A stretch of DNA of 64,000 nt from an uncultured Opitutia bacterium (GTDB taxonomy: Bacteria > Verrucomicrobiota > Verrucomicrobiia > Opitutales > Opitutaceae). Under the pieces are notes generated by a model. The model made no database searches. It was not told where the DNA came from and worked only from the letters and a program-made list of their open reading frames with translations. Both the position numbers and the translations under genes were made by a program. Position 1 is the first letter of the stretch. Each line of letters begins with the position of its first letter. The stretch spans positions 1-64,000 of the forward strand of contig CAIMFY010000022.1 in NCBI GenBank assembly GCA_903840415.1, written 5' to 3'. Of the stretch, positions 29,934 to 39,166 are shown piece by piece.

Positions 29934-30655
29934 CGCACAAAACTCGGCACCGCATCTCGCGCCGGAATCAACCGCTTTTCGATCTCCGGCAGCGATAGCG
30001 CCTGAAGTTGATCCAGCGTGAGCGCCTGCGCCACGTTGAACTTGTCCGTCGCCGTCCGCCGCAGTGCCGAGAGGTGTGCGCCACAGCCCAATTTTTGTCC
30101 AAGGTCGTGCGCCAGCGTGCGCACATAGGTGCCTTTCGTGCAGCGCAGGCGAAAATCAATCTGCGGCGGAGCAAAGCGCAGGATGTCCCAGCTCATCACG
30201 CGGATAAACCGCGGTTCGCGGACGATTTCCTCGCCCTTGCGCGCGCTTTTGTAGAGCGGCACGCCAGCAATCTTGATCGCGGAATACATCGGCGGCGTCT
30301 GGTATTGATCGCCGAGAAAAGTCTTAATCGCCGCCTGCACGTCGGTCTCCGTCAGTGGTGGGATCGGCCGCGTCTCCATCACCTCGCCGTCAGCGTCCTG
30401 TGTGTCGGTGACTTTGCCGAGCTCGATTGTGCCCTCGTATTCCTTATCGAGGCTGATGAGGTATTGGGAGACGCTGGTCGCCTTGCCGACGAGAATAATC
30501 AACAATCCAGTCGCCATCGGATCAAGCGTGCCGGCGTGACCGATCCTGCGCATCTTCAATTTACCGCGCAGGCGCGCCACGACGTCGTGCGAAGTATGAT
30601 CACCCGGCTTGTCGACGAGCAATACGCCCTCCATTTCCCGTGGCGGCATGAGCAT
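29930..30655 (-). CDS. truB: tRNA pseudouridine-55 synthase
   Basis: A 241-residue enzyme. It has the entry motif [14 protein letters not shown] and the catalytic Asp in [13 protein letters not shown], then [17 protein letters not shown]. It makes pseudouridine at position 55 in the T-loop of tRNAs. Overlaps ribF and follows the DHH gene by 3 bp, so all three are cotranslated. Confidence 0.95.
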   Translation of the reverse strand: MLMPPREMEGVLLVDKPGDHTSHDVVARLRGKLKMRRIGHAGTLDPMATGLLIILVGKATSVSQYLISLDKEYEGTIELGKVTDTQDADGEVMETRPIPPLTETDVQAAIKTFLGDQYQTPPMYSAIKIAGVPLYKSARKGEEIVREPRFIRVMSWDILRFAPPQIDFRLRCTKGTYVRTLAHDLGQKLGCGAHLSALRRTATDKFNVAQALTLDQLQALSLPEIEKRLIPARDAVPSFVR

Positions 30656-30658
30656 GTC

Positions 30659-31678
30659 TCAACCTTTCTTTGCCGCATCAACTGCGGCCATCCGTTTTGT
30701 CAGTGCCGCCACGAGGCGCGGATAGAAATCGGCGGAGCCAGATTTGAGGTTCAGCCCAGCGGCACACGCGTGGCCGCCGCCATTAAATTCCGCCGCGATC
30801 AAATCGACCCGGTAAACAGGATCCTTAGCCCGCAAGCTCGCTTTCACGGTTCCATCGGAGCGTTCCTCGATGAGTGCTCCGACTTCCACACCGTCGATGC
30901 TGCGCGCGTAGTCGACCAGACCCTCGGTGTCTTCCGCGTTCGACCCGGTCGAGGCAAAGACGCCGTCTCGCAAAATCCCGATGCAGACGCGACCGCCGCA
31001 TTCCAAGTGGAGCGACGACAGAAAATTTTGCAGCAGCCGCAGTTTTCCGACGGACTCACGCTCGTAAAGTTCGAAGCCCGCCTGGGCCGGCTGCGCGCCA
31101 CGCGCGACCAACTCTCCCGCGAGCAGGAAACAGCGCCGGGAGGTCGCGTTGAACCGAAATTGCCCGGTGTCGGTCAGAATGCCGGCGTAGAGCGCCTGCG
31201 CCGTCTGCGCGTCGACCTCCAACCCATTGTCGAAAAATACTCCGGCGAGAATCTCGCAGGTCGCCGCGGAAGCGCTGTCGACCAGATTGGCCGCACCAAA
31301 GCCGACGTTGGACAAATGATGGTCGATTACCGCCACCGGCGCGGGATACTTCACCTTGAGCCGTTCGCCCGCGCGCGCGTGATCGGCGCAATCGACGAAG
31401 ATCGCCGCGCGATCGTCGGGCAATTTGAGCGCTTCGTCGGTGCGGAGAAACGTCATGCCGCCAACGAGAAACTGCAGGCGACGCGGCATGGCATCGGCGT
31501 TCACACAGATGACATCGAGGCCGCGACTCGCCAGCACCAGCGCCAGCGCTACCTGCGAGCCGATGCAGTCACCATCCGGCCGCGCGTGCCCAATGACGAC
31601 AATCTTCCGGCCCTCGAGGCTGACGAGCAGCCGGGCAAACTGGGCCGACAAATCGGGATAGAATTTTTCGACGATCAT
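30659..31678 (-). CDS. nrnA: DHH/DHHA1 phosphoesterase (NrnA-like)
   Basis: A 339-residue protein. The DHH motifs are visible: GHARPDGDCIGSQVAL (about 35), VDCADHA, and DHHLSN; a DHHA1 domain with FNGGGHACAAG closes the protein. NrnA enzymes degrade nano-RNAs and dephosphorylate pAp. It lies between rbfA and truB, a common bacterial position. Its start overlaps the rbfA stop by 4 bp. Confidence 0.9.
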   Translation of the reverse strand: MIVEKFYPDLSAQFARLLVSLEGRKIVVIGHARPDGDCIGSQVALALVLASRGLDVICVNADAMPRRLQFLVGGMTFLRTDEALKLPDDRAAIFVDCADHARAGERLKVKYPAPVAVIDHHLSNVGFGAANLVDSASAATCEILAGVFFDNGLEVDAQTAQALYAGILTDTGQFRFNATSRRCFLLAGELVARGAQPAQAGFELYERESVGKLRLLQNFLSSLHLECGGRVCIGILRDGVFASTGSNAEDTEGLVDYARSIDGVEVGALIEERSDGTVKASLRAKDPVYRVDLIAAEFNGGGHACAAGLNLKSGSADFYPRLVAALTKRMAAVDAAKKG

Positions 31679-32046
31679 GATGGCTCCACAGGATCGGTTT
31701 CCGTTGTGGCCGCCGGCCCCATGTCGTCGAGCAGCCGCTGCATGCGAGTGCTGCGCTCGGTCGATTCGTCGAGGCGGTATTCGAACTTGGGCAAGAATTT
31801 CAGGACGATACGCCGGCCCACTTCCTGGCGAATGTCCGTCGCTTTCGTTCGCAACCAGCGGAGTTTTTGGATCGCGGTATCCTCGTCGCCAATGACCGAC
31901 ACGAAGACGCGCGCATCGCGCAGATCGGGCGAGACGCGCACCTCGGTAATCGTCACCGCGACGGTTTCGCTCTGGTAGCGCTGGCGCAAGATCGCGCTCA
32001 GCTCGCGCTGCACGAGTTCATTGACGCGAACGGTGCGGTTGCTCAT
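31675..32046 (-). CDS. rbfA: Ribosome-binding factor A
   Basis: A 123-residue KH-type protein (VNELVQRELSAILRQR, then VTITEVRVSPDLRDARVFVS and KFLPKFEYRLDES). It helps mature the 30S subunit and 16S rRNA 5' end. It is located between infB and nrnA, the usual place. Confidence 0.95.
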   Translation of the reverse strand: MSNRTVRVNELVQRELSAILRQRYQSETVAVTITEVRVSPDLRDARVFVSVIGDEDTAIQKLRWLRTKATDIRQEVGRRIVLKFLPKFEYRLDESTERSTRMQRLLDDMGPAATTETDPVEPS

Positions 32047-32103
32047 CGGGATTGCGGATTGGGAATACCGGAGACCGGGATCTCGGGCTATCGCCGGCCG
32101 AAA

Positions 32104-34662
32104 TTACAGCGCGGCGCGCACCTTCTGCACTTCGTAGCACTCGATGACATCGCCGGCCACGTAGCCGTTGAAGTCGTCGAGCTTGATGCCGCATTCGAGG
32201 CCGGCGCGGACTTCGTTGGCGTCGTCCTTGAAGCGCTTGAGCGTGCCGATCTTGCCCTCGTGGACGATTTCGCGACCGCGGCGAAGGCGCGCGGAGGCGT
32301 TGCGGTTGATTTTGCCCTCGGTGACGAGGCAGCCGGCGACGAATCCTTTCGCCAGCGGGAACACTTGCCTGACTTCGGCGGCGCCAGTCTTCGTTTCCTT
32401 GAGATCAGGATCGAGCAGGTCGGCCATCATCTCGCGGACCTTGTCGCCCATCTCGTAAATAATTTCGTAGGTCTCGACGCGCACGCCATGGTGCTTCGCG
32501 AGCGGCGTGACGCCGTTCTCCAGCTTCGTGTGAAAACCGATGATCACGGAACCGGCGGCACCGGCCATGAGCACGTCGTTCTTCGTCACGAGGCCGACCT
32601 CGATCGAGACGATTTCCAAGGAGACCTTGGTGCTCTTGATGCCTTCGAGGATGTTGCGCACCGCCTCCGACGAGCCAAACACGTCGGTCTTGACGATGAC
32701 CTTGAGCACCTTCGCCTGGGTTGCGGCGATGTTGGCGAAAAGTTTCTCGACCGAAGTTTCCTTCGGCACCGCAGCGGCCGTGGTGGCGTCCTTCTTGAGG
32801 CGCAACTGCTCTTCTTCGGCGATTTTTTCAGCCTCGCGGACGTTCTTCACGACCTTGAACGCGATGCCGCTGTCCGGCGTGCCGGTCCAACCGATCACCC
32901 GCACCGGAGTGCCCGGGGGCGCCTCTTTGACGTTGTCGCCTTTGTCGTCGAACATCGCTCGCACCTTCGCGAAATTCGGACCGCACACAATGGCATCACC
33001 GACGCGCAACGTGCCGCGCTGGACAATCACCGTCGCGAGCGGACCCCGCCCAAAATCGATCTCGGACTCAATGATAACACCGCTCGCCTCGGCCTTCGGA
33101 TTGGCTTTGAGCTCCAGCACGTCGGCCTGAAGCAGAATCATTTCGAGCAACTCGTCGACGCCCGTGCCCTTGATCGCAGAGACCGGCACGGTAACGGTTT
33201 CGCCACCCCAGTCTTCTGGCGCGATGTTGCGTTGCTGCATCTGGGCTTTCACCTGATCGAGATTGGCGCCCTTGACGTCCATCTTGTTGACCGCGACGAG
33301 CAGCGTGACTTTCGCATCCTGCGCGTGCTTCAACGCCTCGTCGGTCTGCGGCATGAAGCCGTCATCGGCAGCGACGACGAGCACCGCGATGTCGGTGACA
33401 TTGGCACCGCGCGCGCGCATTTTCGAAAACGCGGCGTGGCCCGGCGTGTCGAGGAACGTGAGCTTGCGGTTGTTAAATTCGATTTGATATGCGCCGATGT
33501 GCTGCGTGATGCCACCCGCCTCGCCCGCGGCGACGTTGGCCTTCCGGATCGCGTCGAGCAACGAGGTCTTGCCGTGATCGACGTGACCGAGAATGCAGAC
33601 GACCGGCGGACGCGGCATGAGGAACTTGGACTCATCCTCTTCCGGCTTCTTGTCCTTCTTTTCCTTCTGCGCCAGCAGCAGCGCTGGATCACCGCGGTGT
33701 TTGATCTCGAGCAGGAAACCGTATTTCTCCGCGACTTTCTGCGCGACCGTCTCTTCCACCGTCGAATTCATCGCGGCGAAACCGACAAGTTGGTTGAGTT
33801 CGGAAATGAGTTTGAACGGCTTCAAACCAAGCGCGATGGCGAAGTCGCGCACGACGATCGGCGGCTTGAGATGGAGCACTTTCACCTCGCCCTGCATCGT
33901 GATCACGGCCGCAGTCGGAGGCGCCGGAGGCGTGACTAGCACTGGCGAAGATCCGGGCAATGGCGGCGGCTTCGGCGCCATGACGGCGACGCGTGCCGGC
34001 GGCGGCGGCGGGGCCATGGGCGTCTTCAGCACCGGCGGAGCCGAGACCGAGGGCGGAACGGCTACGGGCAGAGGACGCAACACCACGGGCGGCGGCGGCG
34101 GAGCCGAAACCGGCGCGGAAGGCTTCGCAACCGGAACCAGTGGTGGACTCGTGGGGCGCGGAATCGGCGGAGGCAACGTCGGCGAGCGCGCATTCGACAC
34201 CGGCGGCGCGACTGGGCGAGGCGGCAACGGAACAGGTGCCGAAACCGGCTTCGGCACGCTCGGAGCGAGCACGACGGGCGCAACGGCCTTGAGTGCGGCG
34301 GCCTTCGCGGCGGCGGCGACTTCCCTTTCGCGATCGATATCCAGTTTCGACTTCACGAACACCCCCGTCGGGATGTGGACCTTCGGCGCGGTTCCTGGCG
34401 TCTCGGCCGCAATGATCGCGGCATCCGCCGGCCGATCGAGCGTCGGAGCGGGGGCCGGGGCGGCGGCAGCCGCTACGGCCGCTGCGGTGGCTTTCACCTT
34501 GTCAGCAAACTCCTCCAACAGCGCCGAGGCGTTGATGTTGTCGACCGTACTTGAGACCGATTTCACATCCTGCGGGATGATCTTTCGCTCCTTGAGGAGC
34601 GCCATCATCTCCTTGTTATCCAGACCGAGTTCCTCGGCTAGTTTGTGGATGCGAATGCTCAT
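32104..34662 (-). CDS. infB: Translation initiation factor IF-2
   Basis: An 852-residue GTPase. An IF2_N domain at 1-60 ([20 protein letters not shown]) is followed by a long Pro/Ala/Val-rich linker (about 60-250), a second IF2_N-like region, and the G domain at about 350-520 with GHVDHGKT (near 358-365), DTPGHAAF and NKMD. Domains II-IV complete the factor, which places initiator tRNA on the ribosome. The plus strand over the linker has long open frames, caused by GC bias; they are not genes. Confidence 0.97.
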   Translation of the reverse strand: MSIRIHKLAEELGLDNKEMMALLKERKIIPQDVKSVSSTVDNINASALLEEFADKVKATAAAVAAAAAPAPAPTLDRPADAAIIAAETPGTAPKVHIPTGVFVKSKLDIDREREVAAAAKAAALKAVAPVVLAPSVPKPVSAPVPLPPRPVAPPVSNARSPTLPPPIPRPTSPPLVPVAKPSAPVSAPPPPPVVLRPLPVAVPPSVSAPPVLKTPMAPPPPPARVAVMAPKPPPLPGSSPVLVTPPAPPTAAVITMQGEVKVLHLKPPIVVRDFAIALGLKPFKLISELNQLVGFAAMNSTVEETVAQKVAEKYGFLLEIKHRGDPALLLAQKEKKDKKPEEDESKFLMPRPPVVCILGHVDHGKTSLLDAIRKANVAAGEAGGITQHIGAYQIEFNNRKLTFLDTPGHAAFSKMRARGANVTDIAVLVVAADDGFMPQTDEALKHAQDAKVTLLVAVNKMDVKGANLDQVKAQMQQRNIAPEDWGGETVTVPVSAIKGTGVDELLEMILLQADVLELKANPKAEASGVIIESEIDFGRGPLATVIVQRGTLRVGDAIVCGPNFAKVRAMFDDKGDNVKEAPPGTPVRVIGWTGTPDSGIAFKVVKNVREAEKIAEEEQLRLKKDATTAAAVPKETSVEKLFANIAATQAKVLKVIVKTDVFGSSEAVRNILEGIKSTKVSLEIVSIEVGLVTKNDVLMAGAAGSVIIGFHTKLENGVTPLAKHHGVRVETYEIIYEMGDKVREMMADLLDPDLKETKTGAAEVRQVFPLAKGFVAGCLVTEGKINRNASARLRRGREIVHEGKIGTLKRFKDDANEVRAGLECGIKLDDFNGYVAGDVIECYEVQKVRAAL

Positions 34663-34694
34663 GCAGCGGTCAACGAATAAAGTGCGGTGAAAAT

Positions 34695-35918
34695 TTACTT
34701 GGTGGCGCGGGCGATGATGTCCGCGGCTTCCTCGGCCGAAAATCCGGCGCCCACGAGATCGTCGGCCTCGACGCCCTCGAACAACTCCAGCGAGACAAAG
34801 CCCGCCTTGACCAAACGGAGCGCAACGTCTTCGCCAATGCCCAATGCGGCGACGAGTTTGCGCTTCGCATCGCCCTCCGGATCGGCGCCGACCGCACGGA
34901 ATTCCTCGATATCGAGCCGCCAGCCAATCAGGCGGGAAGTGAGGCGCGCGTTCTGGCCCTTGCGCCCGATCGCGATGGCGAGATCGTCGGTCGCGACTTT
35001 CAGGAGAATGCGGTGCGTCTTGTCATCGAGCGTAATTTCGCGCGGCACGGCTGGCTTGAGTGCCTCGATGATCATTTCCCGCGGATCGGCGTAGTATTTG
35101 ATGATGTCGATCTTCTCGCCGTTAAGTTCGCGGACGATTGTCTTCACGCGCGCACCGCGGGCCCCGACGCAGGCGCCTACGGGATCGACTTTCGAATCGT
35201 TGCTGGTGACCGCGATCTTTGTGCGGTAACCCGGCTCACGAGCAAACGCTTCGATCTTCACGGTGCCGTCGGCGACCTCGGTGACTTCGAGCTCGAAAAG
35301 GCGGCGAACAAACTTCGGACTGGAGCGACTCAGGATGATCTCGGGCCCGCGAGGTGTGCTCTGTATTTCCACCAGCAGGCAGCGGATGCGTTCACCCGGA
35401 GCGTATTCTTCGCCGGGGACCTGTTCCTTGCCGGGCATCACGGCCTCCGCCTTGCCGAGATCAACATAAAGATCGTTGCGCTCGCGGCGGCGGACGGTGC
35501 CGGTGACGATGTTACCCACCTGATCCTTGAAGTCGTCGTAAATGCGGTCTTTTTCGAACTGGCGGAGGCGCTGCATGACGGCCTGGCGGGCGGTCTGTGC
35601 GGCGATACGCCCGAGCGTGGACGGGTCGATTTCCTTTTCGATCAATTCACCCAGCACAGCGCCGGGCTTCACGGCCTGGGCTTTCTCAACGTGGATTTCG
35701 GTCTTCGGATTGCTGATCGAATCGACGACTTTCATCATCGCCCAGGCGTGGAGTTGCCCGTTTTTGGGATTAATGTCGATTTTGAGCTCCTGGCCGGAAT
35801 TCACGCCCTTTTGCGCGGCCGTCTTCAGCGCGTTCGTGATCGTGGAGATCATGTCGGCGCGCGGGATGCCCTTCTCCTTCTCCATGTATTCGAGGACGGA
35901 AAGAATTTCGCTGCTCAT
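34695..35918 (-). CDS. nusA: Transcription termination/antitermination factor NusA
   Basis: About 407 residues from the ATG at 35918; upstream frame includes a terminator hairpin, so the inner ATG is chosen. NusA N-terminal domain ([16 protein letters not shown]), S1 domain around residue 135 ([16 protein letters not shown]), two KH domains ([15 protein letters not shown] and [11 protein letters not shown]), and a C-terminal helix-hairpin-helix. It regulates pausing, termination and antitermination. First gene of the cluster; rimP, usually just upstream, is not here. No Shine-Dalgarno sequence precedes the ATG. Confidence 0.95.
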   Translation of the reverse strand: MSSEILSVLEYMEKEKGIPRADMISTITNALKTAAQKGVNSGQELKIDINPKNGQLHAWAMMKVVDSISNPKTEIHVEKAQAVKPGAVLGELIEKEIDPSTLGRIAAQTARQAVMQRLRQFEKDRIYDDFKDQVGNIVTGTVRRRERNDLYVDLGKAEAVMPGKEQVPGEEYAPGERIRCLLVEIQSTPRGPEIILSRSSPKFVRRLFELEVTEVADGTVKIEAFAREPGYRTKIAVTSNDSKVDPVGACVGARGARVKTIVRELNGEKIDIIKYYADPREMIIEALKPAVPREITLDDKTHRILLKVATDDLAIAIGRKGQNARLTSRLIGWRLDIEEFRAVGADPEGDAKRKLVAALGIGEDVALRLVKAGFVSLELFEGVEADDLVGAGFSAEEAADIIARATK

Positions 35919-35935
35919 GTGGTTTGTTAGATGGG

Positions 35936-35963
35936 AAAAAAAAAGCGGGCCGGACGGCCCACT
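35936..35963 (-). terminator. Hairpin plus T-tract in the nusA leader (possible attenuator)
   Basis: On the minus strand, GGGCC-GTCC-GGCCC with flanking pairs makes an 8-bp stem, followed by nine T residues (35936-35944). It ends 17 nt before the nusA ATG. The plus strand also has TTTTTT after the hairpin. Leftward transcripts entering nusA from any promoter upstream would have to pass it, so it may act as an attenuator sensitive to NusA, or simply end transcripts from the DUF2851 gene. Confidence 0.7.
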
Positions 35964-36084
35964 TTTTTGAAAGTGGTTGTTTGAGAACCTGCGAACGTAT
36001 CGTGCCGCGGGAAATCTTGTCAAGCCCCTCGCCTTTCCAGCGGTCGCGCAGAGCTGCTCCAGAGCCGACGGTCACGCCAAATCC

Positions 36085-37307
36085 CTACTGATGCGCTTCG
36101 AAAGCAAGCCACCAGCTGAGCAAACCTTGCGCAAGGCCATGCGTGAGAGGGGAAGAACGCGCGCCACACACGCCGAGTTCCCTCAACCCGCTCGCGAGTC
36201 GCGGCGGCAGGTCACCGGGAAACCAACGCCGCCACACTGCTTGTGCCGCGCTCTCGCGTTCGGTATGAGCGGCGAGGAGCGGCAGGAAACCATCGCCGAC
36301 GAGGTTTTCGAGTCGCGTGCCGCCGATCGAGTTGCCGGTGAGCGCCGTGTATTTCTTGCGGAGCGCGGCGAATCTATGACAACGCCGCGCATCACGCGTC
36401 GAGGCCGTGGACGGAATCTCCGGCAGGATCTTCGCCACCGCCGCAAGTTGCGCTGGCCAGTCGAAGCACGACTGGGTCCACGGGGCGTATTGTCGCAGCC
36501 GCGTCCGTGGATGATTGGCGGGGCGCATCCCCTGTAACTGCCATGCCCCTGCTTCCATCTCGAACATCTCGCCCGGATCGACAGCGCCTCTCACCCACTC
36601 ACGCAGCGGAAACGGCCCGCCAGTCGCAGCATCGGCGCGGAGTTGAATCGGTAGCCCAAAATCTCCAGCACCGCGTGATGACACGCGTTCTCCCAGCCGA
36701 GTCGCTGCAGGCGGAGCCGCGCGAAGTGAACTTTCTGCCGCCAGCGGTCCGCGGCATGGGCATGCAATAGCCCCACCAACTCCGCCGGCTCGAGTCTGAA
36801 GAGTTCCTCGGGCAAACGCTGCGCGGTGCGACCGGCCAGCGATTCGACCGCCTCCACCGCCGCGAATTCCTCGAGATCGTGGTGCAACAGCGGCAGCAAC
36901 GCGAGCACCGGGATCGCAAGGCCATCCGCGCGCAACGTCTCGTGCTCACGCGGCGGTGGGAAGAGCGCGACGTGCAGTACGACGCCGTCGTAGGAGCGAT
37001 CGCCCGCATGAGCGTGCGCCGCCCAGTCAGCTGCGTGGAGGTGCAATTCGACGTCGCCCGTGATCTCCGGTCCCGCCCCGATCGCCAGTCGCGCGCCGCG
37101 AAAATCCGGCCCACCGAGGATATTCCATTTACCCGGATGCCGCACGGCGATCCGGCAACCATCGACCAGCGTGGCGGCGGCGCGATCAAAATCGCCGCGC
37201 AGCCAGATTTTCTGGAGTAGTTTTTCGGGAAACGAAAATGGCCCGTAGAGTCCCTGCATTTCCTCGACGCTGCCGTCCGGCGGTGGGCACTGGGGTGTCG
37301 GGACCAC
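36085..37307 (-). pseudogene. DUF2851 family gene with one frameshift
   Basis: The first part, 37307 to about 36615, encodes the N-terminal 230 residues (GPFSFPEKLLQKIWLRGDFD, then GDVELHLHAADW and HHAVLEILGYRFNSAPM). The second part, in the next frame from about 36620 to 36085, continues directly with GPFPLREWVRGAVDPGEMFE and RPANHPRTRLRQYAPW. Together they make the usual 400-420 residues of a DUF2851 protein. The break is within GGGCC at 36614-36619; one extra G would restore the frame. Function of the family is unknown. A base-calling error is as likely as a real mutation. Confidence 0.7.
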
Positions 37308-37379
37308 GGAGCCAGCGTGGGACGGCGAAGAAAGCTCGACAAGCTTTGCGTTTCGGGGAGCGTTTTCTCTCCCGTCGCC

Positions 37380-37469
37380 GGAGAGGTGGCAGAGTGGTCT
37401 ATTGCGGAAGTCTTGAAAACTTCTGTGGGCGCAAGCTCACCGGGGGTTCGAATCCCTCCCTCTCCGCCA
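37380..37469 (+). tRNA. tRNA-Ser (TGA)
   Basis: A 90-nt tRNA with the long variable arm of serine tRNAs. Acceptor GGAGAGG pairs with CCTCTCC, discriminator G, encoded CCA; anticodon loop CTTGAAA gives TGA. Confidence 0.95.
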
Positions 37470-37782
37470 TTTCCTCGTTAGCGCCGCTCTGGCCATAGGT
37501 CGCCAGAGCCACCGTGTTACCTGCTAAAATCAGCGTTTCGGCGGCAGCGGCCGACATGTCGTTTGGGATAAGTTTCCTCATCCTTGGACTCAAATCGCAA
37601 GAATTTGGGGAAGCTATCGTGGCAGGTAAGACCTGCATGCAGCTTTCCCGCTTCATCAAAACAGAGGAACACAAATCGTGTCCGTGTAGGTAGTCGTAGA
37701 AAGCCGGAGGTCGTATTGCGCATCAACTCCATGACGACGCGCGGAGGCACACTGTGCCCTACCACGGCACATCGTCGGTGCA
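37470..37782. other. Intergenic region, no supported gene
   Basis: About 310 bp after tRNA-Ser. A leftward 112-codon frame (37517-37855) covers it and overlaps the porin gene start, but its sequence shows no clear family and overlaps an evident signal-peptide region on the other strand, so it is not called. Confidence 0.4.
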
Positions 37783-38919
37783 TTGCACTTGTTAAAACTA
37801 GAATCTTGCTGCTTCCCTTTTTGCGCTCTCGTGATCCGCCCCTATCATTTTTCACGGTTTACTCTTGGGATTATGGTCGTCGTCGCGACCGCACGACTTA
37901 TGGCGCTCGAATCCACTGCTGACCCCTCCCGGGGCTACGACTGGATAGTTAAGCTCCATTCGTCGACAGTCGCGCAAAACTTAAGTCGGACTTCGGTGGG
38001 GCCCAGCGCGCTGATTACCACCTATTATCAGTTCGAGGGTATGTGGATTTTTCGGCGATGGCTTGGAGTGCAGACCGAGATCGAGGGTGGACAGGTAATT
38101 GGCGAAAACCAAGACACCCAACTCGGAGTGAACTTGGGAAGCCAATGGAAAACGAACGAGATGCAGGAGGCTTCTCGCCACTATGTTCCGGTTCTCGCGC
38201 TGATCGGATCTACTCCCGCGAAACTCCTTAGCTGGAAGATTGGGAAGATTTCATCTGAGTCCTTCTTCGATGACAACCGAGGCGCGCGCGCCAAGCGGAC
38301 CAAGTTTCTTTCGACGCCATTGAGTAAGACGGCGGCGGTTTCCTTCGGCCCGAAAGGTCTCGGCGGCTCGTTAACATGGAGCCCGAACCAGCACACGTCA
38401 GTGACCGTGCTAGGGAGTGATGCCAATGCGCGGGAGACGTTGACAGGATTCGCTACCTGGCGCGGTGAATGGTTCACTGCTGCCGAAGTCACCCTGCGAC
38501 CCAGTTCAAATCCTGAGCACGCTGCGGTTCGCATCCTCGGCTGGTCTACGACACGACACGGCGTCCACGATGGTGGATGCAGCATCAGCGCCGACTACGA
38601 AATGGCCCCAAAGTTGGTTGGCTTTGCACGCTTGGGCACCGGCTCAAGTGCATTCGCCCGGACGAGCAATCTTCTGTCTGGTGGGATTGGTTGGGAGGCA
38701 CCTTTCGGCCGCAAGGCTGATTTTTTTGGAGCAGGGGTCACCTGGGGCGAGCCAGTGAAACATAACGCCAGAATCGAGGTGCTGTCCGAAATTGTGTATC
38801 GCTGGCAATTGACCCAACATCTGGCGCTCTCACCGGACTTGCAGCTAGTTCACCATCCGGCGAACTCGAACGTCTCCTCGGCTGTCGTCACTGGTCTTCG
38901 TTGTGCAATCGCTTACTGA
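37783..38919 (+). CDS. OprB-like carbohydrate-selective porin
   Basis: Up to 378 residues; the likely true start is an inner one such as the ATG at 37873 (MVVVATARLMALEST, signal-peptide-like). The rest has a beta-barrel alternation with TTYYQFEGMWIFRRW, TLRPSSNPEHAAV and the C-terminal EIVYRWQLTQHLALSPDLQL, the hallmark of OprB porins that ends with VTGLRCAIAY. It would let sugars cross the outer membrane. Location near GH28 suggests service of that pathway. Confidence 0.75.
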   Translation: MHLLKLESCCFPFCALVIRPYHFSRFTLGIMVVVATARLMALESTADPSRGYDWIVKLHSSTVAQNLSRTSVGPSALITTYYQFEGMWIFRRWLGVQTEIEGGQVIGENQDTQLGVNLGSQWKTNEMQEASRHYVPVLALIGSTPAKLLSWKIGKISSESFFDDNRGARAKRTKFLSTPLSKTAAVSFGPKGLGGSLTWSPNQHTSVTVLGSDANARETLTGFATWRGEWFTAAEVTLRPSSNPEHAAVRILGWSTTRHGVHDGGCSISADYEMAPKLVGFARLGTGSSAFARTSNLLSGGIGWEAPFGRKADFFGAGVTWGEPVKHNARIEVLSEIVYRWQLTQHLALSPDLQLVHHPANSNVSSAVVTGLRCAIAY

Positions 38920-38997
38920 CCGAATCACAGCGTGACCTAAGACGATTTTTTTCGTGCCTTGCACAATGTCTGTTCTCGGGAGCACCGCCGAATCCCC

Positions 38998-39093
38998 ATG
39001 ATGTTCCTAGTCGATCAGAACGGGAAAATCGTCTTGACCGAGGCGAGAGGCCCTCAACTCGAAACCGAAGTCAAACGGATGCTCAAGCTCTGA
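38998..39093 (+). pseudogene. 3' fragment of a thioredoxin-like (TlpA/AhpC-type) gene
   Basis: The 31 codons MMFLVDQNGKIVLTEARGPQ...EVKRMLKL match the C-terminal beta strands and helix of TlpA/AhpC-type thioredoxin-fold proteins, whose pattern is P-x-x-F-L-I/V-D-x-x-G-K-I-V...RG. The codons before it (RRIP) also fit, but the CxxC domain is absent. It is a short relic between the porin and the GH28 gene. Confidence 0.5.
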
Positions 39094-39166
39094 GCCGGGC
39101 CCATGGTAATGGATGGACAGGCTCACGCAACGGTGTGTTTCAAACGAGATCTGAGCAACGCGGAGT

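Noticed and set aside
30008-33939. Very long rightward open frames (30008-31978, 31867-33939) opposite truB, nrnA, rbfA and infB
   Set aside because: They are antisense to well-recognised conserved genes in GC-rich DNA, have His/Arg/Asp-rich composition and match no family.
33593-34690. Gly/Thr-rich rightward frame of 365 codons
   Set aside because: It is the antisense of the Pro/Ala-rich linker of infB; the low complexity comes from that linker.
37517-37855. 112-codon leftward frame after tRNA-Ser
   Set aside because: No family features; overlaps the porin gene's 5' end on the other strand.
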